Below are positions 35,530 to 42,999 of a DNA stretch of 64,000 nt, piece by piece. The position numbers and the translations under genes were made by a program. The stretch comes from Nocardioides sp. LHD-245. GTDB lineage: Bacteria > Actinomycetota > Actinomycetes > Propionibacteriales > Nocardioidaceae. The stretch lies in contig NZ_JAVFWN010000001.1 in NCBI RefSeq assembly GCF_030929495.1, positions 248,001-312,000 on the forward strand, in the 5' to 3' direction. Within the stretch, counting starts at the first letter, position 1; every line of letters starts with the position of its first letter. The notes beneath the pieces were generated by a model. The model was given only the letters and a program-made list of their open reading frames with translations, had not been told where the DNA came from and did no database searches.

Positions 35530-36656
35530 CTCCCACCTCCGCACGGGCCGGGGAGACCCCGATAGGCCGGGCAGTCCCTCGGGTCGCTCGCGTCATACGG
35601 GTCGAGGAGCTGGGGTGCGAGGACCCCCTCCATCTGGATCCGGCCGTTCTTCACCGCGGCGGCGCCGTTGCGCAGCAGCACCGGGACCTTGCGCAGCAGC
35701 TCGGCGAAGGCGGGGTACCGCTCGGCGAAGACCTCCAGGTTGGCCGCGGTGGCGTTGAGCAGGCGCGCGGTCGAGGCGCCGTTCTCCCGCAGGAAGGTGG
35801 TGACGCCGGCCTCGCCGTCGAGCAGGGCGGGCAGGCCGGTGAGCAGCCGCGAGACCTCGGTGTGCCGGCGGACCAGGGTGCGCGCCAGCGGCCGGGTGTC
35901 GCGCAGGGCCCGCACCAGCCGCGGCTCGACGTCGGCGACCAGATCGACATCCCGGGCGAGCAGGTCGAGGTCCGTGCGGACCTGCGGATGGAGCTCGGCC
36001 CACCGGCCGAGGAAGCCGTTGCCGTCGCGGACCAGCTCCGCGATCCGGGCGCCGCGGCCGTCCAGGGCGGCGGCGAGCTGGGACAGGGCCACGTCCCACT
36101 GGGCGGGGTCGACGGCCGCGAGCAGCCGCTGGGTCGCGGAGAAGGTGTCCATCAGCCGCAGCGTCGCCGTCGAGGTGTCGGCCGGTACGACGGCGCCGTC
36201 GGTCAGGTGGCCGGCGCTGGCGGTGGCGCTCGCGGTGGCGGTGGTGGTGGCGGTGGTGGTGGCGGGCGTGGTCGTCGTGGCGGCGGCCACCAGGTCGACG
36301 TACTCGTTGCCGAAGAGGGTGCCCGGCAGCACCCGGGCGGTGACGGCGGCCGGGATGAGGGCCGCGTGCTCCGGGGCGACCAGCACCTGGGCGCTCGGCC
36401 CCGCGGGGTCGACCTCGACCACGCGGCCGACCCGAAGCCCGTCGTACTTCACGTCGGAGTTGATGCCGAGCGTGTCGCCGACCGTCGGGAGCTCGACCGT
36501 CACGCGCACGTCGTGGCTGAGCACGCCGAGGGTCTGCAGGCCGAGGATGCCGGCGAGGGCGCCCACCAGCACGAGCCCGGCCACGCCGGCTGCGGCGAGG
36601 CGCAGCCGCAGGATGCGCGGCGCCGCCTTCGCGTGGGCGAACAGGAACTCGCTCAT
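35526..36656 (-). CDS. Mce-family protein, MceA position, with Thr/Ala insert
   Basis: A 376-residue Mce protein, first of the six. Anchor LRLAAAGVAGLVLVGALAGILGL; MlaD domain with GDTLGINSDVKYDGLRVGRVVEVDP and LFGNEYVDLV. Directly after this strand comes a low-complexity run of about 25 Thr, Ala and Ser residues encoded by a GGTGGC-type microsatellite; such an insert at this point of the Mce core is unusual. The C-terminus has the expected cysteines (DCPAYRGLPGPCGGG). It begins 4 nt after the second permease gene. Confidence 0.88.
   Translation of the reverse strand: MSEFLFAHAKAAPRILRLRLAAAGVAGLVLVGALAGILGLQTLGVLSHDVRVTVELPTVGDTLGINSDVKYDGLRVGRVVEVDPAGPSAQVLVAPEHAALIPAAVTARVLPGTLFGNEYVDLVAAATTTTPATTTATTTATASATASAGHLTDGAVVPADTSTATLRLMDTFSATQRLLAAVDPAQWDVALSQLAAALDGRGARIAELVRDGNGFLGRWAELHPQVRTDLDLLARDVDLVADVEPRLVRALRDTRPLARTLVRRHTEVSRLLTGLPALLDGEAGVTTFLRENGASTARLLNATAANLEVFAERYPAFAELLRKVPVLLRNGAAAVKNGRIQMEGVLAPQLLDPYDASDPRDCPAYRGLPGPCGGGR
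36212..36287. repeat. GGTGGC microsatellite inside mceA
   Basis: Short tandem trinucleotide and hexanucleotide repeats of GGT/GGC on the plus strand encode the Thr/Ala tract of MceA on the minus strand. It is in frame and could vary in length by slippage. Confidence 0.7.
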
Positions 36657-36660
36657 GGCG

Positions 36661-37503
36661 TCATCCCGAGATCTGCACCTGCTGGTCGGCGCCCCACAGG
36701 AGCAGCGTCAGCAGGATGTCGACGACGGTGAGCGAGATGATGCTGGCCCGGATCGCGCGGCCGGTGGCGCGGCCGACCCCCTCGGGACCGCCGGTGGCGG
36801 TGAAGCCGTGGTAGCAGTGGATGAGGGTGACCACCGTGGTGAGCACGACGACCTTGATCGCGGAGTAGATGACGTCGATCGGCGCGACGAAGGTCCGGAA
36901 GTAGTGGTCGTAGGTGCCGGCGGACTGACCGTAGAACGTGGTGACCATCAGGTCGGTGGCGACATAGGTGCCGACCAGGCCGATCAGGTAGAGCGGCAGG
37001 ACGACGATCCACGCGGCGACCAGCCGGGTGCTGATCAGGTAGGGGATCGGCCGGATCGCCATCGACTCCAGCGCGTCGATCTCCTCGCTGATCCGCATCG
37101 CGCCGAGCCGCGAGGTGAAGCCGCAGCCGATCCGCGCGGCGAAGCCGAGCGCGGCCACCATCGGTGCGAGCTCGCGGGTGTTGGCGTAGCCGGAGATGAA
37201 GCCGGTCAGCGGCGCCAGGCCGATCACGTCGAGGCCCTGGTAGCCCTCCAGGCCGACCTCGGTGCCGGTCAGCGTCGACAGCAGGAGCACGACGCCGACG
37301 ACCCCGCCGCCGACCAGGAAGATGCCGGAGCCGAGGGTGACCTCGGCCAGCACCCGCTGGACCTCGTGCCGGTAGCGGGTCACGGCGATCGGCAGTCCGG
37401 CGACCGCGCGCCAGGCCAGGACCAGCTGCAGTCCGATGCCGGCGAGCGGGCCGACGACGGCCTTGTCGACGGTCTCCTCGATGGTCGTCACGGAAGGGCT
37501 CAT
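36661..37503 (-). CDS. yrbEB: Mce-associated ABC permease YrbEB
   Basis: A 280-residue MlaE/YrbE permease. Family hallmarks: LAPLTGFISGYANTRELAPMVAALGFAARIGCGFTSRLGAMRISEEIDALESMAIRPIPYLISTRL, read here as separate blocks (TRELAPM, GFTSRLGAMRISEEIDALE). Five to six hydrophobic segments. It is the second membrane subunit of the Mce lipid importer; the ATPase (Mkl/MlaF) is not in this window, as is usual. ATG overlaps the yrbEA stop. Confidence 0.92.
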   Translation of the reverse strand: MSPSVTTIEETVDKAVVGPLAGIGLQLVLAWRAVAGLPIAVTRYRHEVQRVLAEVTLGSGIFLVGGGVVGVVLLLSTLTGTEVGLEGYQGLDVIGLAPLTGFISGYANTRELAPMVAALGFAARIGCGFTSRLGAMRISEEIDALESMAIRPIPYLISTRLVAAWIVVLPLYLIGLVGTYVATDLMVTTFYGQSAGTYDHYFRTFVAPIDVIYSAIKVVVLTTVVTLIHCYHGFTATGGPEGVGRATGRAIRASIISLTVVDILLTLLLWGADQQVQISG

Positions 37504-38309
37504 CCGATCGGGCCTCCCGCGAAGGTGCTGTAGACCTGGGAGATCACGAAGTTGGCGGCGAACAGCAGCACGAAGTTGGTGACGACGGCACTCGTGACTG
37601 CCTCGCCCACCCCGGTCGGGCCGCGGTCCGCACGCAGTCCCTTGTACGACGCCACGACGGCGCAGATGACCGCGAAGATCGCCGCCTTGGCCAGGGACAG
37701 CCACAGGTCGGAGAGCTGGGCGAGGGTCGTCACGGAGGCGAGGTAGCTGCCGGGGGGCAGGTCCTGGAGGACCACGCTGACCGACAACGTGGTCATGATC
37801 GTGAAGAACATGACCACGCCGTTGAGCAGCACCGCGACCGCGACGATCGCGAACATCCGCGGCACGACCAGCCGCTCCATCACCGACAGCCCCATGACCT
37901 CCATCGCGTCGATCTCCTCGCGGATCCGCCGCGAGCCGAGGTCGGCGCAGATGGCGGAGCCGGCGACGCCCGACAGCATGAGGGCGGTGATCAGGGGCGA
38001 GGCCTGCCGGACGACGGCGAGCGTGTTGCCCGCCCCGGTGAACGCCACGGCACCGACCTCCTGGGCGAGCACCCCGACCTGCAGCGCCAAGATGATGCCG
38101 AAGGGGACCGAGACCGCGAGCGCGGGCAGCGTGCAGACCCGGATCGCGTACCAGGTCTGCACGACCGTCTCCGCGAGGGGGAAGCGTCGCCCGGAGATCG
38201 ACGAGACGACGGCCGCGAACATGCGATGGGCGAACCGGAGCAGCGCCACGACCTCGGCCAGCGGTCGGCCGAGGGCCGGGAGGACCCGCGGAGCGCTGTG
38301 GGCCGGCAT
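37500..38309 (-). CDS. yrbEA: Mce-associated ABC permease YrbEA
   Basis: A 269-residue MlaE/YrbE permease starting MPAHSAPRVLPALGRPL with GGGAGT before the ATG. Hallmarks include SPLITALMLSGVAGSAICADLGSRRIREEIDAMEVMG as blocks GSRRIREEIDAMEVMG and LQVGVLAQEVGA. First gene of the mce operon. The promoter lies between it and the divergent regulator gene. The frame open further upstream covers the operator and is not coding. Confidence 0.92.
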   Translation of the reverse strand: MPAHSAPRVLPALGRPLAEVVALLRFAHRMFAAVVSSISGRRFPLAETVVQTWYAIRVCTLPALAVSVPFGIILALQVGVLAQEVGAVAFTGAGNTLAVVRQASPLITALMLSGVAGSAICADLGSRRIREEIDAMEVMGLSVMERLVVPRMFAIVAVAVLLNGVVMFFTIMTTLSVSVVLQDLPPGSYLASVTTLAQLSDLWLSLAKAAIFAVICAVVASYKGLRADRGPTGVGEAVTSAVVTNFVLLFAANFVISQVYSTFAGGPIG

Positions 38310-38354
38310 GGGACTCCCGTCGACGGTCGCGAGGTGCCCGGAGCGAGGGCACGA

Positions 38355-38386
38355 TGACAGTAGAACTGTCACACCCGTACTGTCCA
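38355..38386 (-). promoter_or_regulatory. mce operon promoter with TGACAGT operator
   Basis: On the minus strand, TGGACA (38386-38381), an 18-nt spacer and TACTGT (38362-38357) form a promoter. It is overlapped by the perfect inverted repeat TGACAGT-AGA-ACTGTCA at 38355-38371. The long spacer and the operator position suit a MerR-type activator or repressor. Confidence 0.6.
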
Positions 38387-38427
38387 TGCCGATGTGACCT
38401 GCGTCAACCCCCGCGGCGATCCTCGCG

Positions 38428-38463
38428 TTGCACCGAAGAAATGACAGTCGTACTGTGACAGTC
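38428..38463 (+). promoter_or_regulatory. merR-type gene promoter with second TGACAGT operator
   Basis: TTGCAC (38428-38433), 17 nt, TACTGT (38451-38456), 7 nt, ATG. The inverted repeat TGACAGT-CGT-ACTGTGA at 38442-38458 overlaps the -10 box and matches the site in the mce promoter, so the regulator probably controls itself and the mce operon. The transcript would be leaderless. Confidence 0.6.
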
Positions 38464-39231
38464 ATGAGCACTGCTGCCGGGGTCGGCGCGGCCTCCCGGG
38501 CCGATGACGACGGGGCCCTGCGGACCGTCGACGAGCTGGCCGCGGCGGCCGGCCTGACCGTGCGGACCACCCGCTACTACGCCAGCCTCGGCCTGCTGCC
38601 GCCGCCCGCGCGCCGCGGCCGGATGGCCTGGTACGACGACACGCACCTCGCGCGCCTGGAGATGATCCGCGCGCTGCAGGGGCACGGCTTCACGCTCCAG
38701 GCGATCGAGAGGTACCTCGCCTCCCTGCCCGCCGACGCCGGCGTCGAGGACCTCGCCGTCCAGCGCGCGATGCTCACGTCCTGGACCGTGGGGGAGCCGC
38801 AGGAGCTGACCCGCCGCCAGCTCGACCGGCACGCCGGGCGCCGGCTCGCCGACGACGAGGTGCGGCTGATCGAGGACTTCGGCCTGCTCCGCGTGGCGAC
38901 CGACGAGCGCGGCGGGGTGCGCTACACGCCGGTCCACGGGTTCGACGTCGCGGTCCAGCTGCTCGAGGTCGACATCCCGGTCGCCGGCATGCGCGCCGCC
39001 GGCGCCGCCATCGACCGGCACATGTCGGCACTGGCCGAGGAGCTCACCACCGTGCTGCGCGACGAAGTCGTCGAGCCCTGGCGCCGCGCCAGCGACCACC
39101 CGTCCCGCGAGGACGCCGAGCAGCTGGAGGACACGATCAGCACCCTGCGCCGACTCACCCTCGACGCGATCGTCCGGGCGTTCCAGCGCTCGGCCAACAA
39201 GGTCATCGCGCGGTCGCTGGACCGCCGCTGA
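38464..39231 (+). CDS. MerR-family transcriptional regulator of the mce operon
   Basis: A 255-residue protein with an N-terminal MerR winged helix (RTVDELAAAAGLTVRTTRYYASLGLLPPPARRGRMAWYDDTHLARLEMIRALQGHGFTLQAIERYL, seen as TVRTTRYYASLGLLPPP). The C-terminal 170 residues have no metal-binding Cys pair and are mostly helical, so the signal is more likely a lipid or other organic ligand than a metal. ATG is placed right after the operator; no ribosome binding site is seen. The end overlaps the convergent phosphatase gene by 29 bp. Confidence 0.85.
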   Translation: MSTAAGVGAASRADDDGALRTVDELAAAAGLTVRTTRYYASLGLLPPPARRGRMAWYDDTHLARLEMIRALQGHGFTLQAIERYLASLPADAGVEDLAVQRAMLTSWTVGEPQELTRRQLDRHAGRRLADDEVRLIEDFGLLRVATDERGGVRYTPVHGFDVAVQLLEVDIPVAGMRAAGAAIDRHMSALAEELTTVLRDEVVEPWRRASDHPSREDAEQLEDTISTLRRLTLDAIVRAFQRSANKVIARSLDRR

Positions 39232-39652
39232 ACCGCCGCACGAACCGGGCCTGGAAGGGCGTCTCGACCGCGCGGGCGTCGTACCGCTGGCGGATCCAGG
39301 GCACCGCCTCCGCCGCCGGCACGCCGTCGAGGACGGCGAGGCAGGCCAGCGCCGTCCCGGTCCGGCCCCGACCGCCCGCGCAGGCGACCTCGACCCGCTC
39401 GCCGGCCGCCCGGTCCAGCACCTCGCCGAGCGCGGCGCGGAGATCCGCGGGGTCGGCGGGCAGGCGGAAGTCCGGCCAGCGCGTCCAGCGCTCGGCCCAC
39501 GCGACCGGCGGCGGCCGGCGGCCCAGCAGGTAGAGACCGAACTCGGGAAGCGGCCCGGCGGGCAGGGGCCGGCGCAGGCCACGACCGCGGACCAGCCGGC
39601 CCGACGGCAGGCGCAGCACGCCCGGTGCGTCCGGGTCCCAGGGTCGGCCCAC
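39203..39652 (-). CDS. Small protein-tyrosine phosphatase-like protein
   Basis: A 149-residue protein with the phosphatase loop CAGGRGRTGTA, which fits C-x5-R followed by TG, but the usual His before Cys is Ala (VACAGG). The preceding part has WPDFRLPADPADLRAALGEVLDRA as a possible general-acid loop, where WPDF supplies the Asp. It resembles bacterial dual-specificity-type phosphatases. Start GTG (VGRPWDPDAPG) close to and divergent from ndk. The 3' end overlaps the merR-type gene. Confidence 0.7.
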   Translation of the reverse strand: MGRPWDPDAPGVLRLPSGRLVRGRGLRRPLPAGPLPEFGLYLLGRRPPPVAWAERWTRWPDFRLPADPADLRAALGEVLDRAAGERVEVACAGGRGRTGTALACLAVLDGVPAAEAVPWIRQRYDARAVETPFQARFVRRFSGGPATAR

Positions 39653-39678
39653 CGGCCCAACGTACCCAGCATCCAGGC

Positions 39679-39691
39679 TAGGGTCACCGCC
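39679..39691 (+). promoter_or_regulatory. ndk promoter -10, leaderless type
   Basis: TAGGGT followed by 7 nt and the GTG start of ndk, with no ribosome binding site. Confidence 0.5.
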
Positions 39692-40099
39692 GTGACCCAA
39701 CGCACTCTCGTCCTGCTCAAGCCCGACGCGGTCCGGCGTGGCCTGGTCGGCAACGTGCTGGCCCGGTTCGAGGCCAAGGGCCTGAGCATCGTGGCCCTGG
39801 AGCAGCGCCACATCGACGCGGCGATGGCCGACGCCCACTACGCCGAGCACGTCGAGCGCGACTTCTACCCGCCGCTGCGCACGTTCGTGACCAGCGGACC
39901 GCTCGTGGCGCTGGTGCTCGAGGGCGACGAGGCGATCGAGGTGGTCCGAGCGCTCAACGGCGCGACCGACGGGCGCAAGGCGGCGCCCGGCACCATCCGC
40001 GGCGACCTGTCCCTCTCCAACCGGGAGAACCTGGTCCACGGCTCGGACTCACCCGAGTCGGCGGCGCGCGAGATCGCGCTGTGGTTCCCCAAGCTCTGA
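39692..40099 (+). CDS. ndk: Nucleoside diphosphate kinase
   Basis: A 135-residue NDK. Motifs: TLVLLKPDAVRRGLVGNVL at the start, GPLVALVLEG, RALNGATDGRKAAPGTIRGD, and the active-site His in ENLVHGSDSPESA. It transfers gamma-phosphate between nucleotides through a phosphohistidine. Normal length. GTG start. Its place just before mreB is typical of actinobacteria. Confidence 0.96.
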   Translation: MTQRTLVLLKPDAVRRGLVGNVLARFEAKGLSIVALEQRHIDAAMADAHYAEHVERDFYPPLRTFVTSGPLVALVLEGDEAIEVVRALNGATDGRKAAPGTIRGDLSLSNRENLVHGSDSPESAAREIALWFPKL

Positions 40100-40110
40100 C
40101 CCGCGCCGCT

Positions 40111-40142
40111 GCATGAATCCCCGGTCGGCCGGGGATTCATGC
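40111..40142. terminator. ndk terminator hairpin
   Basis: A perfect 14-bp stem (GCATGAATCCCCGG and its complement) with a TCGG loop, 12 nt after the ndk stop. No long T-run follows. Confidence 0.7.
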
Positions 40143-40174
40143 GCTTGTCAGGGGTTGCAACGCCTGACAAGCGC
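40141..40174. repeat. 34-bp near-perfect palindrome after ndk
   Basis: Immediately next to the terminator, arms GCGCTTGTCAGG and CCTGACAAGCGC enclose a core with TTGCAA. Only two positions break the symmetry. Such a full palindrome suits a cruciform, a dimeric protein site or a second terminator. Confidence 0.6.
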
Positions 40175-40410
40175 AGGAACTGCCTGCCCGCTGTGACGGG
40201 TGTGACTCCTGAGACTCGCCGCGCCGTACCGGCGTGCCTGCGCGGCCAGACCTCGTGCGTTCCTTACGCTCGCAAGCGGAGACCGGCGGATCGTGCGCTC
40301 GTCGGCCTCCCCGGCGCACTCCTCGCACCACGAGGGGAGCGGGCCGGCTTCCCCGACGCGCGCGGACGGACCTGTCGCTCGACCGGCCCGGTGACGTCTT
40401 GCGAGGAAGC
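40175..40410 (+). promoter_or_regulatory. mreB upstream region
   Basis: No gene is seen here. The region should hold the mreB promoter; no convincing -10/-35 pair stands out. GAGGAAGC at the end is the mreB ribosome binding site. Confidence 0.35.
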
Positions 40411-41442
40411 GTGAGGGCGAACTCCATCATCGGCCGTGACATGGCCGTGGACCTCGGCACCGCCAACACGCTCGTCTACGTCCGCCGCCGTGGGGTCCTC
40501 CTCGACGAGCCGAGTGTCGTCGCGCTCAACGACAGCACCGGCGAGGTGATCGCGGTCGGTCACCAGGCCAAGCAGATGCTGGGTCGCACTCCGGACAACA
40601 TCACCGCGCTGCGCCCGCTGCGCGACGGGGTGATCGCCGACTTCGAGGCGACCGAGCAGATGCTGCGCCACTTCATCGCGCGCGTGCACCGCCGCCGCTA
40701 CTTCGCCAAGCCCCGCATGGTCATCTGCGTGCCGAGCTCGATCACGCCGGTCGAGCAGCGTGCGGTCAAGGAGGCCGGCTACCAGGCCGGCGCCCGCCGC
40801 GTGTACGTCGTCGAGGAGCCGATGGCCGCCGCCATCGGAGCCGGGCTGCCGGTGCACGAGGCGACGGGCAACATGATCGTCGACGTCGGCGGCGGCACGA
40901 CCGAGGTCGCCGTCATCTCGCTCGGCGGCATCGTCACGTCCCTCTCGGTACGCACCGCCGGCGACGACCTCGACGCCGCGATCATCGCGTGGATGAAGAA
41001 GGAGCACGGCGTGATGCTCGGCGAGCGCACCGCCGAGGACGTCAAGATCACCCTCGGCTCCGCGTTCCCGCGCCCCGGCGAGCCCGCGGGCGAGGTCCGT
41101 GGCCGTGACATGGTCACCGGCCTGCCGCGCACGGTCGAGGTCACCGGTGCCGACATCCGGCACGCGCTCGAGGAGCCGCTGCACGCCATCGTCGACGCGG
41201 TGCGGGTCACCCTCGACCAGACCCCGCCGGAGCTCGCCGGCGACATCATGGACCGCGGCATCGTGCTCACCGGCGGGGGAGCGCTGCTGCGCGGCCTCGA
41301 CGAGCGGATCCGGCACGAGACCGGCATGCCCGTCCACGTCGCCGAGGACCCGCTGGTCTCGGTCGCGATGGGCGCGGGGCGCTGCGTCGAGGAGTTCGAG
41401 GCCCTCCAGCAGGTGCTCGTCACCAACCAGCGACGGTTCTAG
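40411..41442 (+). CDS. mreB: Rod shape-determining protein MreB
   Basis: A 343-residue bacterial actin. Motifs: MAVDLGTANTLVYVRRRGVLLDEPSVVAL, VVEEPMAAAIGAGLPV, IVDVGGGTTEVAVISLGGIV and GIVLTGGGALLRGLDERI cover the ATPase core. It organises lateral wall synthesis together with MreC, MreD, PBP2 and RodA encoded downstream. GTG start with GAGGAAGC upstream; the longer open frame has no MreB character. Confidence 0.96.
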   Translation: MRANSIIGRDMAVDLGTANTLVYVRRRGVLLDEPSVVALNDSTGEVIAVGHQAKQMLGRTPDNITALRPLRDGVIADFEATEQMLRHFIARVHRRRYFAKPRMVICVPSSITPVEQRAVKEAGYQAGARRVYVVEEPMAAAIGAGLPVHEATGNMIVDVGGGTTEVAVISLGGIVTSLSVRTAGDDLDAAIIAWMKKEHGVMLGERTAEDVKITLGSAFPRPGEPAGEVRGRDMVTGLPRTVEVTGADIRHALEEPLHAIVDAVRVTLDQTPPELAGDIMDRGIVLTGGGALLRGLDERIRHETGMPVHVAEDPLVSVAMGAGRCVEEFEALQQVLVTNQRRF

Positions 41443-41446
41443 GGCG

Positions 41447-42391
41447 ATGGCGATCGACACCCGTCCCCCCAAGGCGCCGGTCCGGCGTACCAGCACCTCG
41501 CGCGACCCCGAGCGTGACTCCGGTCGCCCTCCGCGCTCACTGGTGCTCGCGCTCGTCCTCGCCTGCGCGGCGCTCATGGTCGTCGACAAGGCCGGCGGCG
41601 ACAGCTCGCCGGTCGACCCGGTCCGCCGGGTGGTCGGCGAGATCGTCGGCCCGGTCCAGGCCGGGGTCTCGACCGTCGTGCGGCCGCTGGTCGACCTGCC
41701 CGGCGCGCTGCGCACCAACGGCGGCCTGCGTGACGACGTCCGGCGGCTCGAGGCCGAGAACGCCGACCTGCGCGGCCGGCTCGGCAAGGCCGGGTACGAC
41801 GACCAGCGGCTCGCCCAGCTCGAGGGGCTGCGTGCCATGGCCGGCGACCTCGGCTACGCGCTGGTGCCGGCGCGGGTGATCGCGATCGGGCCCGCGCAGT
41901 CGTTCTCCAGCACCGTCACCCTCGACGCCGGCTCCGACGCCGGACTGCGCCCCGACATGACCGTGGTGGCCGCGGAGGGTCTGGTCGGTCGGATCACCTC
42001 GGTGACCGCGCACACCGCCACCGTGCTGCTGATCGTCGACGACAGCTCGCGGGTGGGCGGCCGGATCGGCGACAACATGGAGCTCGGCTTCGTCAGCGGA
42101 CACGGCACCCTCGGCACCGACGACCGCCTGGAGATGGAGCTCGCCGACCGCAATGTCGTCCCGAAGGTCGGCCAGCCGATCGTGACGTGGGGCAGCGAGG
42201 GTGGCTCGCCGTACGTCGCCGGCGTGCCGATCGGCACGATCGGCAAGGTCTACGAGTCCCTGCGCGACACGTCGTACCGCGCCGTCATCACGCCCGGCGT
42301 CGACTTCACCGCGCTCGACCTGGTCGGCGTCGTCGTGCCCTCCGGCACCGAGGGTCGCGTGATCGAGGCCGACGGGAGCTACCGCTCGTGA
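41447..42391 (+). CDS. mreC: Rod shape-determining protein MreC
   Basis: A 314-residue protein with a Pro/Arg-rich cytoplasmic N-terminus, one membrane helix (SLVLALVLACAALMVVD), a short coiled coil (LRDDVRRLEAENADLRGRLGKAG) and the extracytoplasmic beta-domain (VARVIAIGPAQSFSSTVTLDAGSDAGLRPDMTVV as conserved blocks, e.g. LDAGSDAGLRPDM). MreC links MreB to PBP2. It begins 4 nt after mreB and overlaps mreD. Confidence 0.93.
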   Translation: MAIDTRPPKAPVRRTSTSRDPERDSGRPPRSLVLALVLACAALMVVDKAGGDSSPVDPVRRVVGEIVGPVQAGVSTVVRPLVDLPGALRTNGGLRDDVRRLEAENADLRGRLGKAGYDDQRLAQLEGLRAMAGDLGYALVPARVIAIGPAQSFSSTVTLDAGSDAGLRPDMTVVAAEGLVGRITSVTAHTATVLLIVDDSSRVGGRIGDNMELGFVSGHGTLGTDDRLEMELADRNVVPKVGQPIVTWGSEGGSPYVAGVPIGTIGKVYESLRDTSYRAVITPGVDFTALDLVGVVVPSGTEGRVIEADGSYRS

Positions 42392-42999
42392 ACCGCCGCG
42401 GCCGGCTGATCGCCACCCTCGTCGCGGTGCTCGCCGCGTTGCTGCTGCAGGTGACGGTGCTCCCGCACTTCGCCTGGGACGTCGGCGGCCTCGGCGTCGT
42501 CCCCGACCTGGTGCTGCTGGTGGTCGTCGCGACCGCCGTCGCGACCGACACCCGGTTCGCCACCCTCACCGGCTTCTGGGCCGGCCTGCTGCTCGACATC
42601 GCCCCGCCCGCCGACCACCTCGCGGGCCGCTGGGCGCTGGCCCTCATGGTCGTCGGGTACGTCGTGGGGCGCCTCGTCCACGACAACGCCGGCGACCCCG
42701 GTGGCGCCGGTGCCGGGAGCCGGTTCGGGCGGCTCGGCACCCGTCGCCCGCCGCTGCCGCTCGCCCTGGCCGCGGCCGCGGGCGGCTCCTTCGTCGGCAC
42801 CTCGGTGTTCGCGCTGTCCGGCCTCCTGCTCGGCGACTCCGCCGCCGCGGTCGGCGACCTGCTGCCGGTCGCCCTGATCGCGCTCCTGCTCGACGTCGTG
42901 GCCGCCCTGGTCGTCGTCCCGGCGACGCTGGGGCTGGTCCGCCGCGCGGCCCACGACGGGCTCCCGCGAGCCTCCCAGCGGATCCGGGTCCGCGCCTGA
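42388..42999 (+). CDS. mreD: Rod shape-determining protein MreD
   Basis: A 203-residue membrane protein with five to six helices; the blocks VVPDLVLLVVVATAV and GFWAGLLLDIAPP (the family G-x-x-x-G-L-L-x-D motif) are recognisable. A Gly/Arg-rich cytoplasmic loop (residues about 100-120) separates two membrane halves. GTG start in GTGA overlap with mreC and TGATG overlap with mrdA. Confidence 0.9.
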   Translation: MNRRGRLIATLVAVLAALLLQVTVLPHFAWDVGGLGVVPDLVLLVVVATAVATDTRFATLTGFWAGLLLDIAPPADHLAGRWALALMVVGYVVGRLVHDNAGDPGGAGAGSRFGRLGTRRPPLPLALAAAAGGSFVGTSVFALSGLLLGDSAAAVGDLLPVALIALLLDVVAALVVVPATLGLVRRAAHDGLPRASQRIRVRA

